A stretch of DNA of 64,000 nt from Pseudonocardia kunmingensis (GCF_006716445.1 NZ_VFPA01000001.1:1922001-1986000); one strand, 5' to 3'. Shown: positions 17,514-25,858, counted from the stretch's first letter. Notes: generated from the sequence alone by a model not told the origin. A program made the numbers and translations.

Positions 17514-18431
17514 GTGAACCTGCACCGGCTGCGCTGCTTCCTCGCGGTGGTCGACACCGGCACGGTGACCGCCGCCGCCCGCCGGCTGCTGATCGCCCAG
17601 CCCGCGCTGAGCCGGCAGGTGCACGCGCTGGAGAAGGATGTGGGCCTGCGGCTGTTCGCCCGCCACCACAACACGTTGCGCCTCACGCCGGCCGGCGTGG
17701 AGTTCGCCCGCATGGCCCGACACCTCCTCGTGCAGTCGGAGAGCCTGCGCTCGGCCGCCGACGCGCTCGCGGCCGGCGCCGTGCGGCGGCTCACCGTCGC
17801 CGCGACCCCCGCGTCGCTCAGCGCCTTCGTCGCGCCCTTCGTCGCCACTCTCGGCCCGGCCGACCCGCTCCTGCTGACCCGGCCGGAGTCGCACTTCGCG
17901 CTGTACGACGCGCTGCGCGCAGGCGCCGACGCGATCGTCTCGCCCGCTCCCGGGGAGGAGGGCTTCGCGCGGCAGCCGCTCGGGGCGGCGCCGCTGCAGG
18001 CCCACGTCGCGGCCCGGCACCCGTGGGCCCGGGACGGCCGGACCGCGGTGGGCCTGGCCGAGCTGCTCGCCGAGCCGCTGGTGCTGCCCAGCAGCTCCGC
18101 GGTGAGCAGGCGGGTGCTCGACGAGGCCGTCGCGCGCTGCGGGCTGACCTACGGCCCCGTCGAGGAGTGCGACGACGGGGGCACCGCGCAGGCCGTCGCC
18201 GCGTCGGGCAAGGGGGTCGCGGTGGTCACCGACGGCCCGCGCTACGGCGTCCACCCGGTGCCGGTACGGGGCGACGTCGGCGAACCCGCCTCCGCGCTCG
18301 GCGTGCCGCTGCACGTGGCGTGGGAGCCGCACCACTACGCGGCCGAGGTGATCGCCGCGCTCGCCGAACGCCTGGCGACGTTCCTCCACATGTCCGCACC
18401 ATGGAGCCATACCGCTGTTCACCGACCGTGA
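17514..18431 (+). CDS. LysR-family transcriptional regulator
   Basis: A 305-residue regulator. The helix-turn-helix spans residues 1-60, with TVTAAARRLLIAQPALSRQV as the recognition region. A periplasmic-binding-type effector domain runs from about residue 85. The GTG at 17514 gives MNLHRLRCFLAVV, the canonical LysR opening. The last residues after LATFLH are encoded inside a 65-bp palindromic repeat, so the C-terminal tail seems to derive from that repeat. Flanking boxes suggest control of itself, the divergent amidohydrolase and the downstream transporter. The inducer is probably their common substrate. Confidence 0.9.
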   Translation: MNLHRLRCFLAVVDTGTVTAAARRLLIAQPALSRQVHALEKDVGLRLFARHHNTLRLTPAGVEFARMARHLLVQSESLRSAADALAAGAVRRLTVAATPASLSAFVAPFVATLGPADPLLLTRPESHFALYDALRAGADAIVSPAPGEEGFARQPLGAAPLQAHVAARHPWARDGRTAVGLAELLAEPLVLPSSSAVSRRVLDEAVARCGLTYGPVEECDDGGTAQAVAASGKGVAVVTDGPRYGVHPVPVRGDVGEPASALGVPLHVAWEPHHYAAEVIAALAERLATFLHMSAPWSHTAVHRP

Positions 18432-18458
18432 GAACAGCAGTACGGCTCCAAGGTGCGG
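18394..18458. repeat. 65-bp dispersed palindrome, copy 1
   Basis: Two 27-nt arms (18394-18420 and 18432-18458) flank an 11-nt centre. The arms carry CCGCACC, TGGAGCC and GCTGTT on the left and the matching AACAGC, GGCTCCA and GGTGCGG on the right. A second copy of equal length lies at 31357-31421. The left arm and most of the centre are inside the 3' end of the LysR gene. The element ends 6 bp before the second LysR box. Confidence 0.85.
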
Positions 18459-18464
18459 GCGAGT

Positions 18465-18479
18465 ATGCCGGTGCGGCAT
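18465..18479. promoter_or_regulatory. LysR-type box, copy 2
   Basis: ATGCCGGTGCGGCAT differs from the box at 17490-17504 by a single base at the centre. It keeps the T-N11-A form and lies 90 bp upstream of the MHS-family transporter start. Two matching boxes around one LysR gene point to a small regulon of regulator, amidohydrolase and transporter. Confidence 0.65.
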
Positions 18480-18569
18480 GCCGTCGATCGCGTTCGAGTA
18501 TTGGCCGGCATCCTCGTGCTCGCCTAGCCTCCGGCCATCCCGCAGTCCCTCGGCCGGGCGGAGACGCAG

Positions 18570-19868
18570 ATGACGGAAGCGACGGCTCGACCCACGGAGC
18601 AGCAGGTCCGCAAGATCGCGACCGCCGCGTACGTCGGCACCGCGCTGGAGTGGTACGACTTCTTCCTCTTCGGCACCACGGCCGCGCTCGTGTTCGCGCC
18701 GCTGTTCTTCCCCGGCGACGACCCGGTGCTCTCCACGCTCTCGGCGTTCCTGAGCTTCGCCGTGGGCTTCATCGCCCGCCCGGTGGGTGCGGTCGTCTTC
18801 GGCCACATCGGCGACCGGTACGGCCGGCGCGTCGCCCTCGTCGTGACGATCGGCCTGATGGGCATCGCGACCACGCTCATCGGCCTCCTGCCGACCTACG
18901 CGTCGGCCGGGATCGTCGCGCCGATCCTGCTGACCCTGCTGCGGGCCGTGCAGGGCGTCGCCACCGGCGGTGAGTGGGGCGGCGCCACGCTGCTGGCGAT
19001 CGAGTACGCCCCGACCCGGCGGCGGGGCTTCTACGCCTCGATGGTGCAGATCGGCTCGCCCACCGGGACGCTGCTGTCCACCGGCGCCGTCGCGCTCGTG
19101 ACGCTCCTGCCGCAGGAGGACTTCCTGGCCTGGGGCTGGCGGCTGCCCTACCTGGCCTCGATCGTGCTGGTGGCGGTCGCGCTCTGGCTGCGCTGGCGGG
19201 TGGAGGAGACACCGACGTTCCGCGCGCTGGCCGCCGCGGCGAAGACGGAGCGGGCGCCGGTCGTCGAGGTGCTCAAGGCACCCGGCCGGCTGGCCCTCGG
19301 CGTCGGCGCCTACCTGTTCAACAACGCGGGCTTCTTCATCGTCACGACGTTCATGATCAGCTACGCCACGCGGGTGCGGGAGCTGCCCGCGTCGGTCATC
19401 CTCAACGCCCTGACGATCGGGGCGCTCGGGCAGATCGTCGGTCTCTTCGTCGCGGGGTGGATGGCCGTGCGCCTCGGCTCGCCGCGCACCGTGATCATCG
19501 GCTACGTCTTCTCCGTCGCCATGGCCTTCCCGATCTTCTTCATCGTCGACAGCGGGAACCCCGCGCTGATCGCCGTCGGGTTCGTCCTGCAGCTCGGCCT
19601 GACCACGATCGCCTACGGCCCGATCGGCGAGCTGCTCTCGCAGCTGTTCCCGGCCCGGCTGCAGTACAGCGGCCTGGCACTGTCGGCGAACATCTCCGGG
19701 GTGATCGCCGGGTTCATGCCGGCCCTGGCCACCTTCGTCTCCTCCCGGTCGGGCGGGGCCTCATGGGGCCCCGCATCCCTGCTGCTCGGGATCGCGGTGG
19801 TCTCGCTCGTCGCCTCGATCATCGCCCGGCACGTCATCGGCACCGACCACCGCAAGGAGAGCGCATAA
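18570..19868 (+). CDS. MFS transporter, metabolite:H+ symporter (MHS) family
   Basis: A 432-residue protein with 12 hydrophobic helices. MHS-type signatures are ALEWYDFFLFG in helix 1, GHIGDRYGRR in the 2-3 loop and GVATGGEWGGA in helix 4. The family imports organic acids, betaines and shikimate-like compounds with protons. The linked LysR box upstream suggests that it imports the substrate of the nearby amidohydrolase or a related compound. The ATG at 18570 is close to the first helix and adds a normal cytoplasmic tail. Confidence 0.9.
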   Translation: MTEATARPTEQQVRKIATAAYVGTALEWYDFFLFGTTAALVFAPLFFPGDDPVLSTLSAFLSFAVGFIARPVGAVVFGHIGDRYGRRVALVVTIGLMGIATTLIGLLPTYASAGIVAPILLTLLRAVQGVATGGEWGGATLLAIEYAPTRRRGFYASMVQIGSPTGTLLSTGAVALVTLLPQEDFLAWGWRLPYLASIVLVAVALWLRWRVEETPTFRALAAAAKTERAPVVEVLKAPGRLALGVGAYLFNNAGFFIVTTFMISYATRVRELPASVILNALTIGALGQIVGLFVAGWMAVRLGSPRTVIIGYVFSVAMAFPIFFIVDSGNPALIAVGFVLQLGLTTIAYGPIGELLSQLFPARLQYSGLALSANISGVIAGFMPALATFVSSRSGGASWGPASLLLGIAVVSLVASIIARHVIGTDHRKESA

Positions 19869-19884
19869 CGGCCCCACCCTCCCC

Positions 19885-19950
19885 GCGAGTCTCCCGTCCC
19901 GACAGCGCGAGTCCCCCATCTCGACAGGGCGAGTCCCCCGCTCCGACAGG
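19885..19950 (+). repeat. three 22-bp tandem repeats
   Basis: Three head-to-tail 22-bp units start at 19885, 19907 and 19929. Each begins GCGAGTC and ends with CGACAG plus one base. They differ at a few positions in the middle (for example CCCGTCC, CCCATCT, CCCGCTC). A degenerate fourth start (GCCGCGTC) follows. They lie between the convergent transporter and MerR genes. No spacer structure is present, so this is not CRISPR. Confidence 0.8.
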
Positions 19951-19956
19951 GCCGCG

Positions 19957-20889
19957 TCACCCCTCGGCTCGACCGCGCCCGTCCACCGAGCGCTCCAACG
20001 CGTCGACGAGCCAGGCCTGTGCCACGCCGACGGTCACGGGCTCACCGGTCACCTCACCCACCAGACCCCAGTACCGGCGCAGCCGCGGATCGCGGTCGAC
20101 CGCGGCCGTGGCGAGCAGCTCCTGCCGGAACCGCGGGGTGTCCCGGGCGCGCTGCGCCGAGGCGTAGGCGGTCACGTACCGGTCGAGGGCGCGGCCGGGC
20201 TCGGGGCGACGCCCGGCGAGCAGCAGCGGCCGGGCCAGCTCGCACGCCTCGGCGATCCCCGTCAGCAGCCCGGGCTCGTCGGAGATGCGTTCGACGTTGA
20301 ACCGGCCCCGCGCGCGCATCCGCTGCGCCAGGGTCTGGTCGCCGACCAGCACGACCATCTCGGCGTACGCGACGACCTGCGCGGGCGTCGGGTCGGCAGG
20401 CGGCGTGGGCACGCTGACCTCGAGGAACATGTCGAGCAGGTCCGCGGGCAGCGGCGCGACGAACAGCCGGTTCCAGAAGTCGAGGAGCGCGTGGTGCGCG
20501 GCGCGGTGGTCCTGCACCGCCGCGAGCAGCGCGAGGCGCGCGGCCCGCTCGACGGACGTGGCCTCCTCCACCGCCCGCAGTGTCGCCCGCCGCCACGCGA
20601 GCGCCGCCAGCTCGACGTCGAGCGCGGCCCGTTCCGCCGCGACCGCCTCGGCGAGCGACCGCTCGCCGGTGAGGACGCCCGCGATCGCCGGAAGGCCCAG
20701 GCCGAGGCCGCGCAGCCGCCGCACGAGGTCGAGCCGCTCGACCGCCGACGGGGCGAACCGGCGGTGCCCGCCCGCGCTGCGCCCGGTCTCGAGGATCCCC
20801 TCGTCGCAGTAGAAGCGGATGGTGCGCACCGGCACGCCGGTCCGCGCCGCGAGGTCGCCGATCCCGAGCGTGGCTGTGCTGTCGGTCAC
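19957..20889 (-). CDS. MerR-family transcriptional regulator
   Basis: A 310-residue regulator starting with the GTG at 20889. The MerR winged helix occupies residues 8-75: IGDLAARTGVPVRTIRFYCD is the helix-turn-helix and GGHRRFAPSAVERLDLVRRL the wing and second helix pair. The linker helix and a large C-terminal helical domain (to 310) are far longer than in metal-sensing MerR proteins, and no Cys cluster is present. It therefore probably binds an organic effector. It is divergent from a mycothiol-dependent isomerase gene 45 bp away, with a palindrome between them, and probably controls that gene. Confidence 0.85.
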   Translation of the reverse strand: MTDSTATLGIGDLAARTGVPVRTIRFYCDEGILETGRSAGGHRRFAPSAVERLDLVRRLRGLGLGLPAIAGVLTGERSLAEAVAAERAALDVELAALAWRRATLRAVEEATSVERAARLALLAAVQDHRAAHHALLDFWNRLFVAPLPADLLDMFLEVSVPTPPADPTPAQVVAYAEMVVLVGDQTLAQRMRARGRFNVERISDEPGLLTGIAEACELARPLLLAGRRPEPGRALDRYVTAYASAQRARDTPRFRQELLATAAVDRDPRLRRYWGLVGEVTGEPVTVGVAQAWLVDALERSVDGRGRAEG

Positions 20890-20896
20890 AGTCGGT

Positions 20897-20921
20897 GGAA
20901 CCTCCGGTCGGGTGGAGTTCC
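20897..20921. promoter_or_regulatory. candidate MerR operator between divergent genes
   Basis: GGAAC at 20897-20901 and GTTCC at 20917-20921 are the ends of an imperfect 25-bp palindrome. Its inner halves read CTCC and TGGA. It lies in the 45-bp gap between the MerR gene and the mycothiol-dependent isomerase gene. A MerR protein would normally sit on such a palindrome in the promoter spacer. Confidence 0.5.
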
Positions 20922-20934
20922 TACGGTACGACGC

Positions 20935-21711
20935 GTGCAACAGCTGCAGATCCACGATCTGGACGTCGAACGGCTGGCCACCGGCCTGCGGGAGGAGACC
21001 GGGGCGTTCGCCCGGGCGGTCGCCGGGCTCGACCCGCACGCCCCGGTGCCGACCTGCCCCGAGTGGCGGGTCAGGGACCTCGTCGGCCACATCGGGCAGG
21101 CGCACCGGTGGAGCGCCGAGCTCGTGCGCACGCGGGCCGCGGCACCCGTGCCCGATCCCCGCGCCGCTGAACCCGGCGCCCCACGGGAGTGGCCGGAGTG
21201 GCTGCGCGACGGCGCCGACGCGCTCGTCGCCGCGGTCGTCGACGGCGGCCCCGCGACCCCGGTCTGGACGTTCCTCGACGAGCGTCCCGCCGCGTTCTGG
21301 CTGCGCCGCATGCTGGCCGACACCGCGGTGCACCACGCCGACGCCGCGGGCGCCGCGCGCGTCGACTTCGCGATCGCCCCGGACCTGGCGGCGGACACGA
21401 TCAGCGAGGGCCTCGGGCTGATCGCCGCCGCGGGCAGCGCCAACCTGCAGCCCGCGCTGGCCGAGCTGCGCGGTGACGGCGAGACGCTCCAGCTGCGCCC
21501 GGACGACCTGGGCGCGGGGTGGCTGATCACCCGCACCCCCGCCGGCGTCATCTGGGAGCGCCGGACGGCCGACGCGGACGTCACGGTCTCGGGGGCGGTG
21601 CGGGACCTCCTGCTGGTGTTCTCCCGGCGGACCGACCCCGACGACGACCGGATCACGATCACCGGGGACCGGGCGCTGCTGGACCACTGGTGGGCGCACA
21701 CGGCCTTCTGA
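20935..21711 (+). CDS. maleylpyruvate isomerase family mycothiol-dependent protein
   Basis: A 258-residue protein of the DinB/mycothiol-transferase superfamily (MDMPI N-terminal type). Evidence includes GLDPHAPVPTCPEWRVRDLVGHIG, split here as the PTCPEW and DLVGHIG motifs, and LADTAVHHADA. The His residues in these form the metal site. A C-terminal MDMPI-like domain follows (ADVTVSGAVRDLLLVFSRR). The family uses mycothiol, the actinobacterial thiol, as cofactor. The GTG at 20935 fits the family start. Its substrate is unknown; the name describes the family, not a shown activity. Confidence 0.85.
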   Translation: MQQLQIHDLDVERLATGLREETGAFARAVAGLDPHAPVPTCPEWRVRDLVGHIGQAHRWSAELVRTRAAAPVPDPRAAEPGAPREWPEWLRDGADALVAAVVDGGPATPVWTFLDERPAAFWLRRMLADTAVHHADAAGAARVDFAIAPDLAADTISEGLGLIAAAGSANLQPALAELRGDGETLQLRPDDLGAGWLITRTPAGVIWERRTADADVTVSGAVRDLLLVFSRRTDPDDDRITITGDRALLDHWWAHTAF

Positions 21712-22311
21712 TCAGGCCGCGGGCTTCGTCCAGACCAGCGAGTAGCGCCACAGCGCGTGCCTGCGCAGCCGCACACCGGGCAGCTCCCGCTCCGCGGTGC
21801 GGCGGACGTCGGCGAAGGTGTCCGGCGGCGGCCACACCGTCGGCGCGGAGTGCTCCCAGTACCCGCGGCGCCTGCGGTGCCAGCGGTGCGCGACCGCGCC
21901 TGCGATCTCGTACGGGAGGTCGCGCGGGAGCCGGGTGCGGGGCAGGCCGATCACCGCGAGCACCCCGCCGGGGCGCAGGAGCCCGCGCATCCGGCGCAGC
22001 GCGGTGGCCGTGTCCATGTGGTGCAGCACGGCGATCGAGGCGATCAGGTCGAACGACGCGGGCGCGAAGGGATGGGTGAGGACGTCGCCCTGCACGTACT
22101 CGACGCCGCCGCCCTGCGCGCGGGCGAGCTCGAGGCTGGGCGCGTCGAGGTCGACGCCGGTGACGGACGGGACCACCGCCCGCAGCTCGCGGGCGAGCAT
22201 CCCCTCGCCGCACCCGACGTCGAGCGCCGTGCGGCAGTCCGCCGGCACCGCGCCGAGCACCACCGGGTGGTAGTGGATGTTGTGGTTCCACCGCTCGTCA
22301 GGCACGGGCAC
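21712..22311 (-). CDS. class I SAM-dependent methyltransferase
   Basis: A 199-residue Rossmann methyltransferase. Motif I is ALDVGCGEGMLARELR at about residues 29-44, the acidic residue of motif II is in TGVDLDAPSL, and VQGDVLTHPF follows. Motif IV reads FDLIASIAVLHHMD and post-motif LLRPGGVLAVIGLP. Nothing identifies the methyl acceptor. The C-terminal part (HRWHRRRRGYWEHSAPTVWP) is unusually basic and aromatic, which may serve substrate binding. It is end-to-end convergent with the isomerase gene, with no bases between the stops. Confidence 0.88.
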   Translation of the reverse strand: MPVPDERWNHNIHYHPVVLGAVPADCRTALDVGCGEGMLARELRAVVPSVTGVDLDAPSLELARAQGGGVEYVQGDVLTHPFAPASFDLIASIAVLHHMDTATALRRMRGLLRPGGVLAVIGLPRTRLPRDLPYEIAGAVAHRWHRRRRGYWEHSAPTVWPPPDTFADVRRTAERELPGVRLRRHALWRYSLVWTKPAA

Positions 22312-22330
22312 GCCGCCACCCTCCCATGAC

Positions 22331-22401
22331 GCTCACACACCGACTCCTGCCCTCATACACCGACTGCAGTCGGTGCGCGAGCACCACTATCGGTGTGCGA
22401 G
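22331..22401. repeat. nested intergenic palindrome
   Basis: The inner palindrome spans 22352-22381: its left half CTCATACACCGACTG meets a right half CAGTCGGTGCGCGAG around a PstI-like CTGCAG centre. Outer arms at 22331-22345 (GCTCACACACCGACT) and 22387-22401 (CTATCGGTGTGCGAG) repeat the same motif. Four copies of the CACCGA core thus occur in alternating orientation. It lies between the methyltransferase start and the stop of the 127-residue protein gene. Confidence 0.75.
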
Positions 22402-22404
22402 TGG

Positions 22405-22788
22405 TCAGCGGCGGGGCAGGCCGAACCGGCGGCGCACCGCCTCCTGCAGCTCCGCGGCCCGCGCCTCGACCTCCGCGTCGAGGTCGTCCAGGTCCGCGGG
22501 ATCGGCGCGGGGGTCGGGGCCGGGGAGGGGGCGCAGCTTCATCCACGACTCCACCCACAGCGCCTCGAGCACCGCCTCCCAGTGCAGCTGGACCCCGAGC
22601 CGGGTGAGCGCCGCGCGCTCGCCCGCCCCGTGCATGGCATCGGCGAGCCCCACGAGCTCACGGGCGAGCGCGGCGGCCCGCTCGCGGTCACGCTCCCGCA
22701 GCGCCTCGGCCGCCGCTGTGATGCCGGCGACGACTTCCTTGTACTCGCGGGCCGCGCTCACCGGTCGCTTCCGCAGGTGGTCGCTCAC
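22405..22788 (-). CDS. helical protein of unknown function, last gene of the FtsK-like operon
   Basis: A 127-residue charged protein, almost entirely helical (ALRERDRERAAALARELVGLAD and LDAEVEARAAELQEAVRRRF). It has no Cys pairs, membrane segment or recognised domain. It starts 73 bp after the ATPase gene on the same strand. That gap contains a small inverted repeat (22844-22865) overlapping the ATPase stop, which could lower read-through. It is placed with the operon by direction and spacing. Its role is unknown; an accessory or substrate-binding partner of the ATPase is possible. Confidence 0.6.
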   Translation of the reverse strand: MSDHLRKRPVSAAREYKEVVAGITAAAEALRERDRERAAALARELVGLADAMHGAGERAALTRLGVQLHWEAVLEALWVESWMKLRPLPGPDPRADPADLDDLDAEVEARAAELQEAVRRRFGLPRR

Positions 22789-22861
22789 GAGTCCTCCTCG
22801 CTGACGCTCGTCGGCCCCGTTCGCGGCGCTGCTGTATTCAATGGTGAGCTCGCAAGCTCGC

Positions 22862-25597
22862 TCACGTCTCCTCCAGCGACGGCACGATGACGACCTCCGG
22901 CTGCGCGTGCTGCGCGCGGTCGAACAGCAGCGCCCGCCCGGGGCGCGGCGACCAGGGGATCATCATCCCGGGCACGAGCGGCTGCAGCTCCGACCCCTGT
23001 ACGTCCAGGGCGACCCACGCGCCCACGTCGTCGGGCGATGCGCCCATGGTGAGCAACGCCTTGAGGCGCGCCGGGCTGCGCCACCAGCCCAGGACGTGCA
23101 CGCCGGTCTCCGGGCCGAAGCGCAGCAGCTTGCGCAGCGCCTCCGTGCCCTCGCGCTCGAGGACGGTGTCGGCGGCGTCGGCGGCGTAGAGCACCACGGC
23201 GACGGGACGACGCGCCGCGGCGTCGCCGAGCCGGTCGCCGACGTCGCCGGCGAGCGCCACGACCCGGGCCCGCAGGCCGTCGAGCGCGACCGTCTCCGCC
23301 CGCTGCCCCGCCGCGACGACCCGCTCGGCCAGCCGTCGCGCCGGCTCGGCGGCCTCGGCGACGAGCGGCGCGATCACGACGTCCAGCTCCCCCCGCGGGT
23401 GCCTGCCGGCCAGCGACGCCGCGGCCGCGCCGAGCACGCGCACGGCCTCCCGCCCGACAGAGGCGAACACGGCGAGGTTGCGGCCGGGGGCGTCCGGGAG
23501 CGCGACCGCGGCGGCGCTGCCCGCCACGTCGATGCACTGCCCGACGAGCGCGTTCGGCCCGTCCTCGGGGAGACCCGCGAGCAGGTCGGCGAACCGCGGC
23601 GACCGGCTCCCGTCGAACAGCCGCGGCTCGGCTCTGCCCTCGGCGTAGGTCTCGTGCAGCGTCCGCTGCACCTCGTCCACCGAGCCCTTGCCCGTCGCAT
23701 CGGGGATCCGCACGACCTCGTTGCCGTGGCTGATGCCCGACTCGTGGTTGAGCACCGCGTGCCAGCGCGGCAGGCCGAGCGTGGCGTCGTTCAGCTCGGC
23801 GAGCACCCGCCGGGCGCGGGGCAGCGCGATCCGCAGCACGAACTGCTCGAAGATCGCCGGCCGGCCCCAGAACGCCTCGATGCCGGAGACGTCCTGGCTG
23901 GCCAGCACGAGGTGGATGCCCTGGGAGCGGCCGCGCCGGGCGACGTCCTCGAGCAGCAGCGTGGCCTGCCGCGTGACGGCGTCGCGCTCGGCGAACAGGT
24001 ACTGGAACTCGTCGACGACGGCGACGATGCGCGGCCACCGCCCGTCCGGGTCGGCCTCGCGCAGCTCCTCGAGCTTGGTGACCTCGTGCGACTTGGCCGC
24101 CTCGGCGCGGCGCCGCATCTCGTCGGAGAGGAACTGCAGCAGCGCGAGCCCGAACTCGCGGTCGGTGTTGATGTTGACCCCGACCAGCCGCGCGTGCGGC
24201 AGCCAGGTGAGGTCGCGCCGCCCCGGGGCGAACTGGGCGAACGAGACCCCCTCCTTGAAGTCGAGGAGGTAGAACTCCAGCTCGTCCGGCCCGTAGCGGG
24301 CGGCCATCGAGCTGATCATGGTGAGCAGCAGGTTGGTCTTGCCCGAGCCACTCGGTCCGCCGATCAGCGCGTGCGGCGCCGAGTCGGCGAGAGCCATCTG
24401 CACCGGGAGCCCGTCGGCGAAGCCGATCGGGGCGTGCAAACCGCTCACCGACCGCATGCCGCCCCACTGCGCGGGTGACGGGAGCAGGTCGGCGAACGTG
24501 CCGATCCGGCTGCGCCAGCGCTCGTGCTCGTCGGCGATGGCGTGGCACGCGCGCGTGACCTCGGTGGTCGGCAGCGGCGGGTCCGGCTCCACCGTGACGT
24601 ACTGCCCGGTCATCGACGTGCTCGCGGTACCGCTGTCGTCGAACCGGATCGTCTCGACGGGCGCGTTCACCGTCATCGGGACGTCCAGCAGCACCAGCTG
24701 CACGCCGCACGCGAGCCCGCCGCGCGCCACGCGCTGCAGCTGGCGGTGCTCGTCGTCCTTCAGCGCCGCCCGGTTCCCGACGAGGACCGCGACGACCCAC
24801 GGCTCGGTGCGCCCGCCTGCGGTCTCCGCCATCGCGCGCAGCGACGGGTGGCCGTCGACGAGCACCCGGGTGTGGACGCGGCGGATCCGGTCGGACAGCT
24901 CCTCGAGCAGCTGCGCCAGCATGCTCGGGTCGTGCACGGTGAGCAGCCCGGTGCGGGTGAGCGGGTAGAGCCCGGGCATGGACCCGGTGAACTGGCCGAC
25001 GTCCCACACGTGCAGGTGCACCACGCCGGGCCGGAAGCTGCTCATCACGCGCAGCAGCAGGTTCTCCACCAGCGCCTCGGCGCGCGCCCGGCTGTCGTGG
25101 GTGGAGGTGATCTGCAGGTGCGACTCGTCGAGCAGCGGCACGGCGACCGGCAGGCGCGGCTCGGCGCCGCCGATCCGGCCGGTGCCGATCGACCACAACG
25201 CCGGCACCGGTCCGGCGCCGTCGATCTTGCCGACCTGGCCGAGCCACTGGTCCGGCTCCCGGCCGGCGGCGTCCGGGGCGGCCTCGGCGAGGATCCCCGC
25301 GAGCTGCTCCGGCCCGGTGTCCAACCACTCCCCGAAGGCCGCGGCCCGGTCGGCCCGCACCCGCTCGAGCGGGCCGGCGAGGCGGGGGTTGGTGAGCAGG
25401 CCGCGCAGCGCCGGGTCGGCCTGCGCGCCGTCCAGCCCCTCGGTGCGCAGCCACATCTCCGCCATCGCCTCGGCGTGCGCGCGCACGGTGGCGTCCCGCG
25501 CGCCCTCGGCGGCTCCGAGCGCGCGCGCCATCGTGGCGCACAGCGCGTCGAAGGCCGCCGTGATGCGCTGCTGGCGCCTGCTCGGTCCGCGTGCCAC
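22862..25597 (-). CDS. soluble FtsK/SpoIIIE-type ATPase, EccC-like architecture
   Basis: A 911-residue protein without a predicted membrane helix. A helical N-terminus (1-115) precedes a first degenerate ATPase-like domain (about 130-365). The central FtsK/SpoIIIE domain has Walker A GGPSGSGKT (413-421), Walker B IVAVVDEFQ (524-532) and the FtsK-type ARRGRSQGIHLVLASQDV. A third ATPase-like domain (about 670-905) lacks a P-loop. Three ATPase modules in a row recall EccC of type VII secretion, but no EccB, EccD, EccE or mycosin gene is near. Two small helical proteins are encoded just upstream. DNA translocation, protein export or a conflict system are all open. GTG start at 25597. Confidence 0.85.
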   Translation of the reverse strand: MARGPSRRQQRITAAFDALCATMARALGAAEGARDATVRAHAEAMAEMWLRTEGLDGAQADPALRGLLTNPRLAGPLERVRADRAAAFGEWLDTGPEQLAGILAEAAPDAAGREPDQWLGQVGKIDGAGPVPALWSIGTGRIGGAEPRLPVAVPLLDESHLQITSTHDSRARAEALVENLLLRVMSSFRPGVVHLHVWDVGQFTGSMPGLYPLTRTGLLTVHDPSMLAQLLEELSDRIRRVHTRVLVDGHPSLRAMAETAGGRTEPWVVAVLVGNRAALKDDEHRQLQRVARGGLACGVQLVLLDVPMTVNAPVETIRFDDSGTASTSMTGQYVTVEPDPPLPTTEVTRACHAIADEHERWRSRIGTFADLLPSPAQWGGMRSVSGLHAPIGFADGLPVQMALADSAPHALIGGPSGSGKTNLLLTMISSMAARYGPDELEFYLLDFKEGVSFAQFAPGRRDLTWLPHARLVGVNINTDREFGLALLQFLSDEMRRRAEAAKSHEVTKLEELREADPDGRWPRIVAVVDEFQYLFAERDAVTRQATLLLEDVARRGRSQGIHLVLASQDVSGIEAFWGRPAIFEQFVLRIALPRARRVLAELNDATLGLPRWHAVLNHESGISHGNEVVRIPDATGKGSVDEVQRTLHETYAEGRAEPRLFDGSRSPRFADLLAGLPEDGPNALVGQCIDVAGSAAAVALPDAPGRNLAVFASVGREAVRVLGAAAASLAGRHPRGELDVVIAPLVAEAAEPARRLAERVVAAGQRAETVALDGLRARVVALAGDVGDRLGDAAARRPVAVVLYAADAADTVLEREGTEALRKLLRFGPETGVHVLGWWRSPARLKALLTMGASPDDVGAWVALDVQGSELQPLVPGMMIPWSPRPGRALLFDRAQHAQPEVVIVPSLEET

Positions 25598-25606
25598 GGC
25601 CTGCCC

Positions 25607-25858
25607 CTACAGCCGCGCGTCGATGTCGGCGACGACGGCCGCACCGCCGCTGATGAACCCGAGCCCGCGGTCCAGCTCCTCGGCCGCCCGCTGCAGCTCG
25701 ACGGGCACCAGCGGCTCGGAGTGCTGCGGAGCCAGCCCGTCGAGCACGGCGACGGCGTCGGCGATCCGGTCGCGCGCGACGCCCGCGTGCTGGTAGGCGC
25801 TGCCGAGCTGCTCGGCCACGCCCGCCAGCACGAACCGGATCTCACCCAGATCGTTCAC
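25607..25858 (-). CDS. small helical protein, second gene of the FtsK-like operon
   Basis: An 83-residue protein from the GTG at 25858, which overlaps the upstream stop by 4 bp. It is predicted as two helices: IRFVLAGVAEQLGSAYQHAG, then VPVELQRAAEELDRGLGF, separated by a Pro-rich turn. The length and hairpin form resemble WXG100-like secreted partners, but no WXG motif is present. It ends 9 bp before the FtsK-like ATPase. Translational coupling on both sides suggests a working unit with the ATPase. The family is not recognised. Confidence 0.7.
   Translation of the reverse strand: MNDLGEIRFVLAGVAEQLGSAYQHAGVARDRIADAVAVLDGLAPQHSEPLVPVELQRAAEELDRGLGFISGGAAVVADIDARL

Noticed and set aside
15614..18973. 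A 1119-codon plus-strand frame across the amidohydrolase, LysR and transporter genes
   Set aside because: It crosses three well-supported genes in other frames and has low-complexity composition, so it is a GC artefact.
19885..19950. Possible short CRISPR array
   Set aside because: The 22-bp units are directly adjacent with no unique spacers and no cas genes are near.
22785..25541. A 918-codon frame overlapping the FtsK-like gene on the same strand
   Set aside because: It is the alternative frame of the same strand, Arg/Ala/Gly-rich and without motifs; the 22862-25597 frame contains the Walker motifs.
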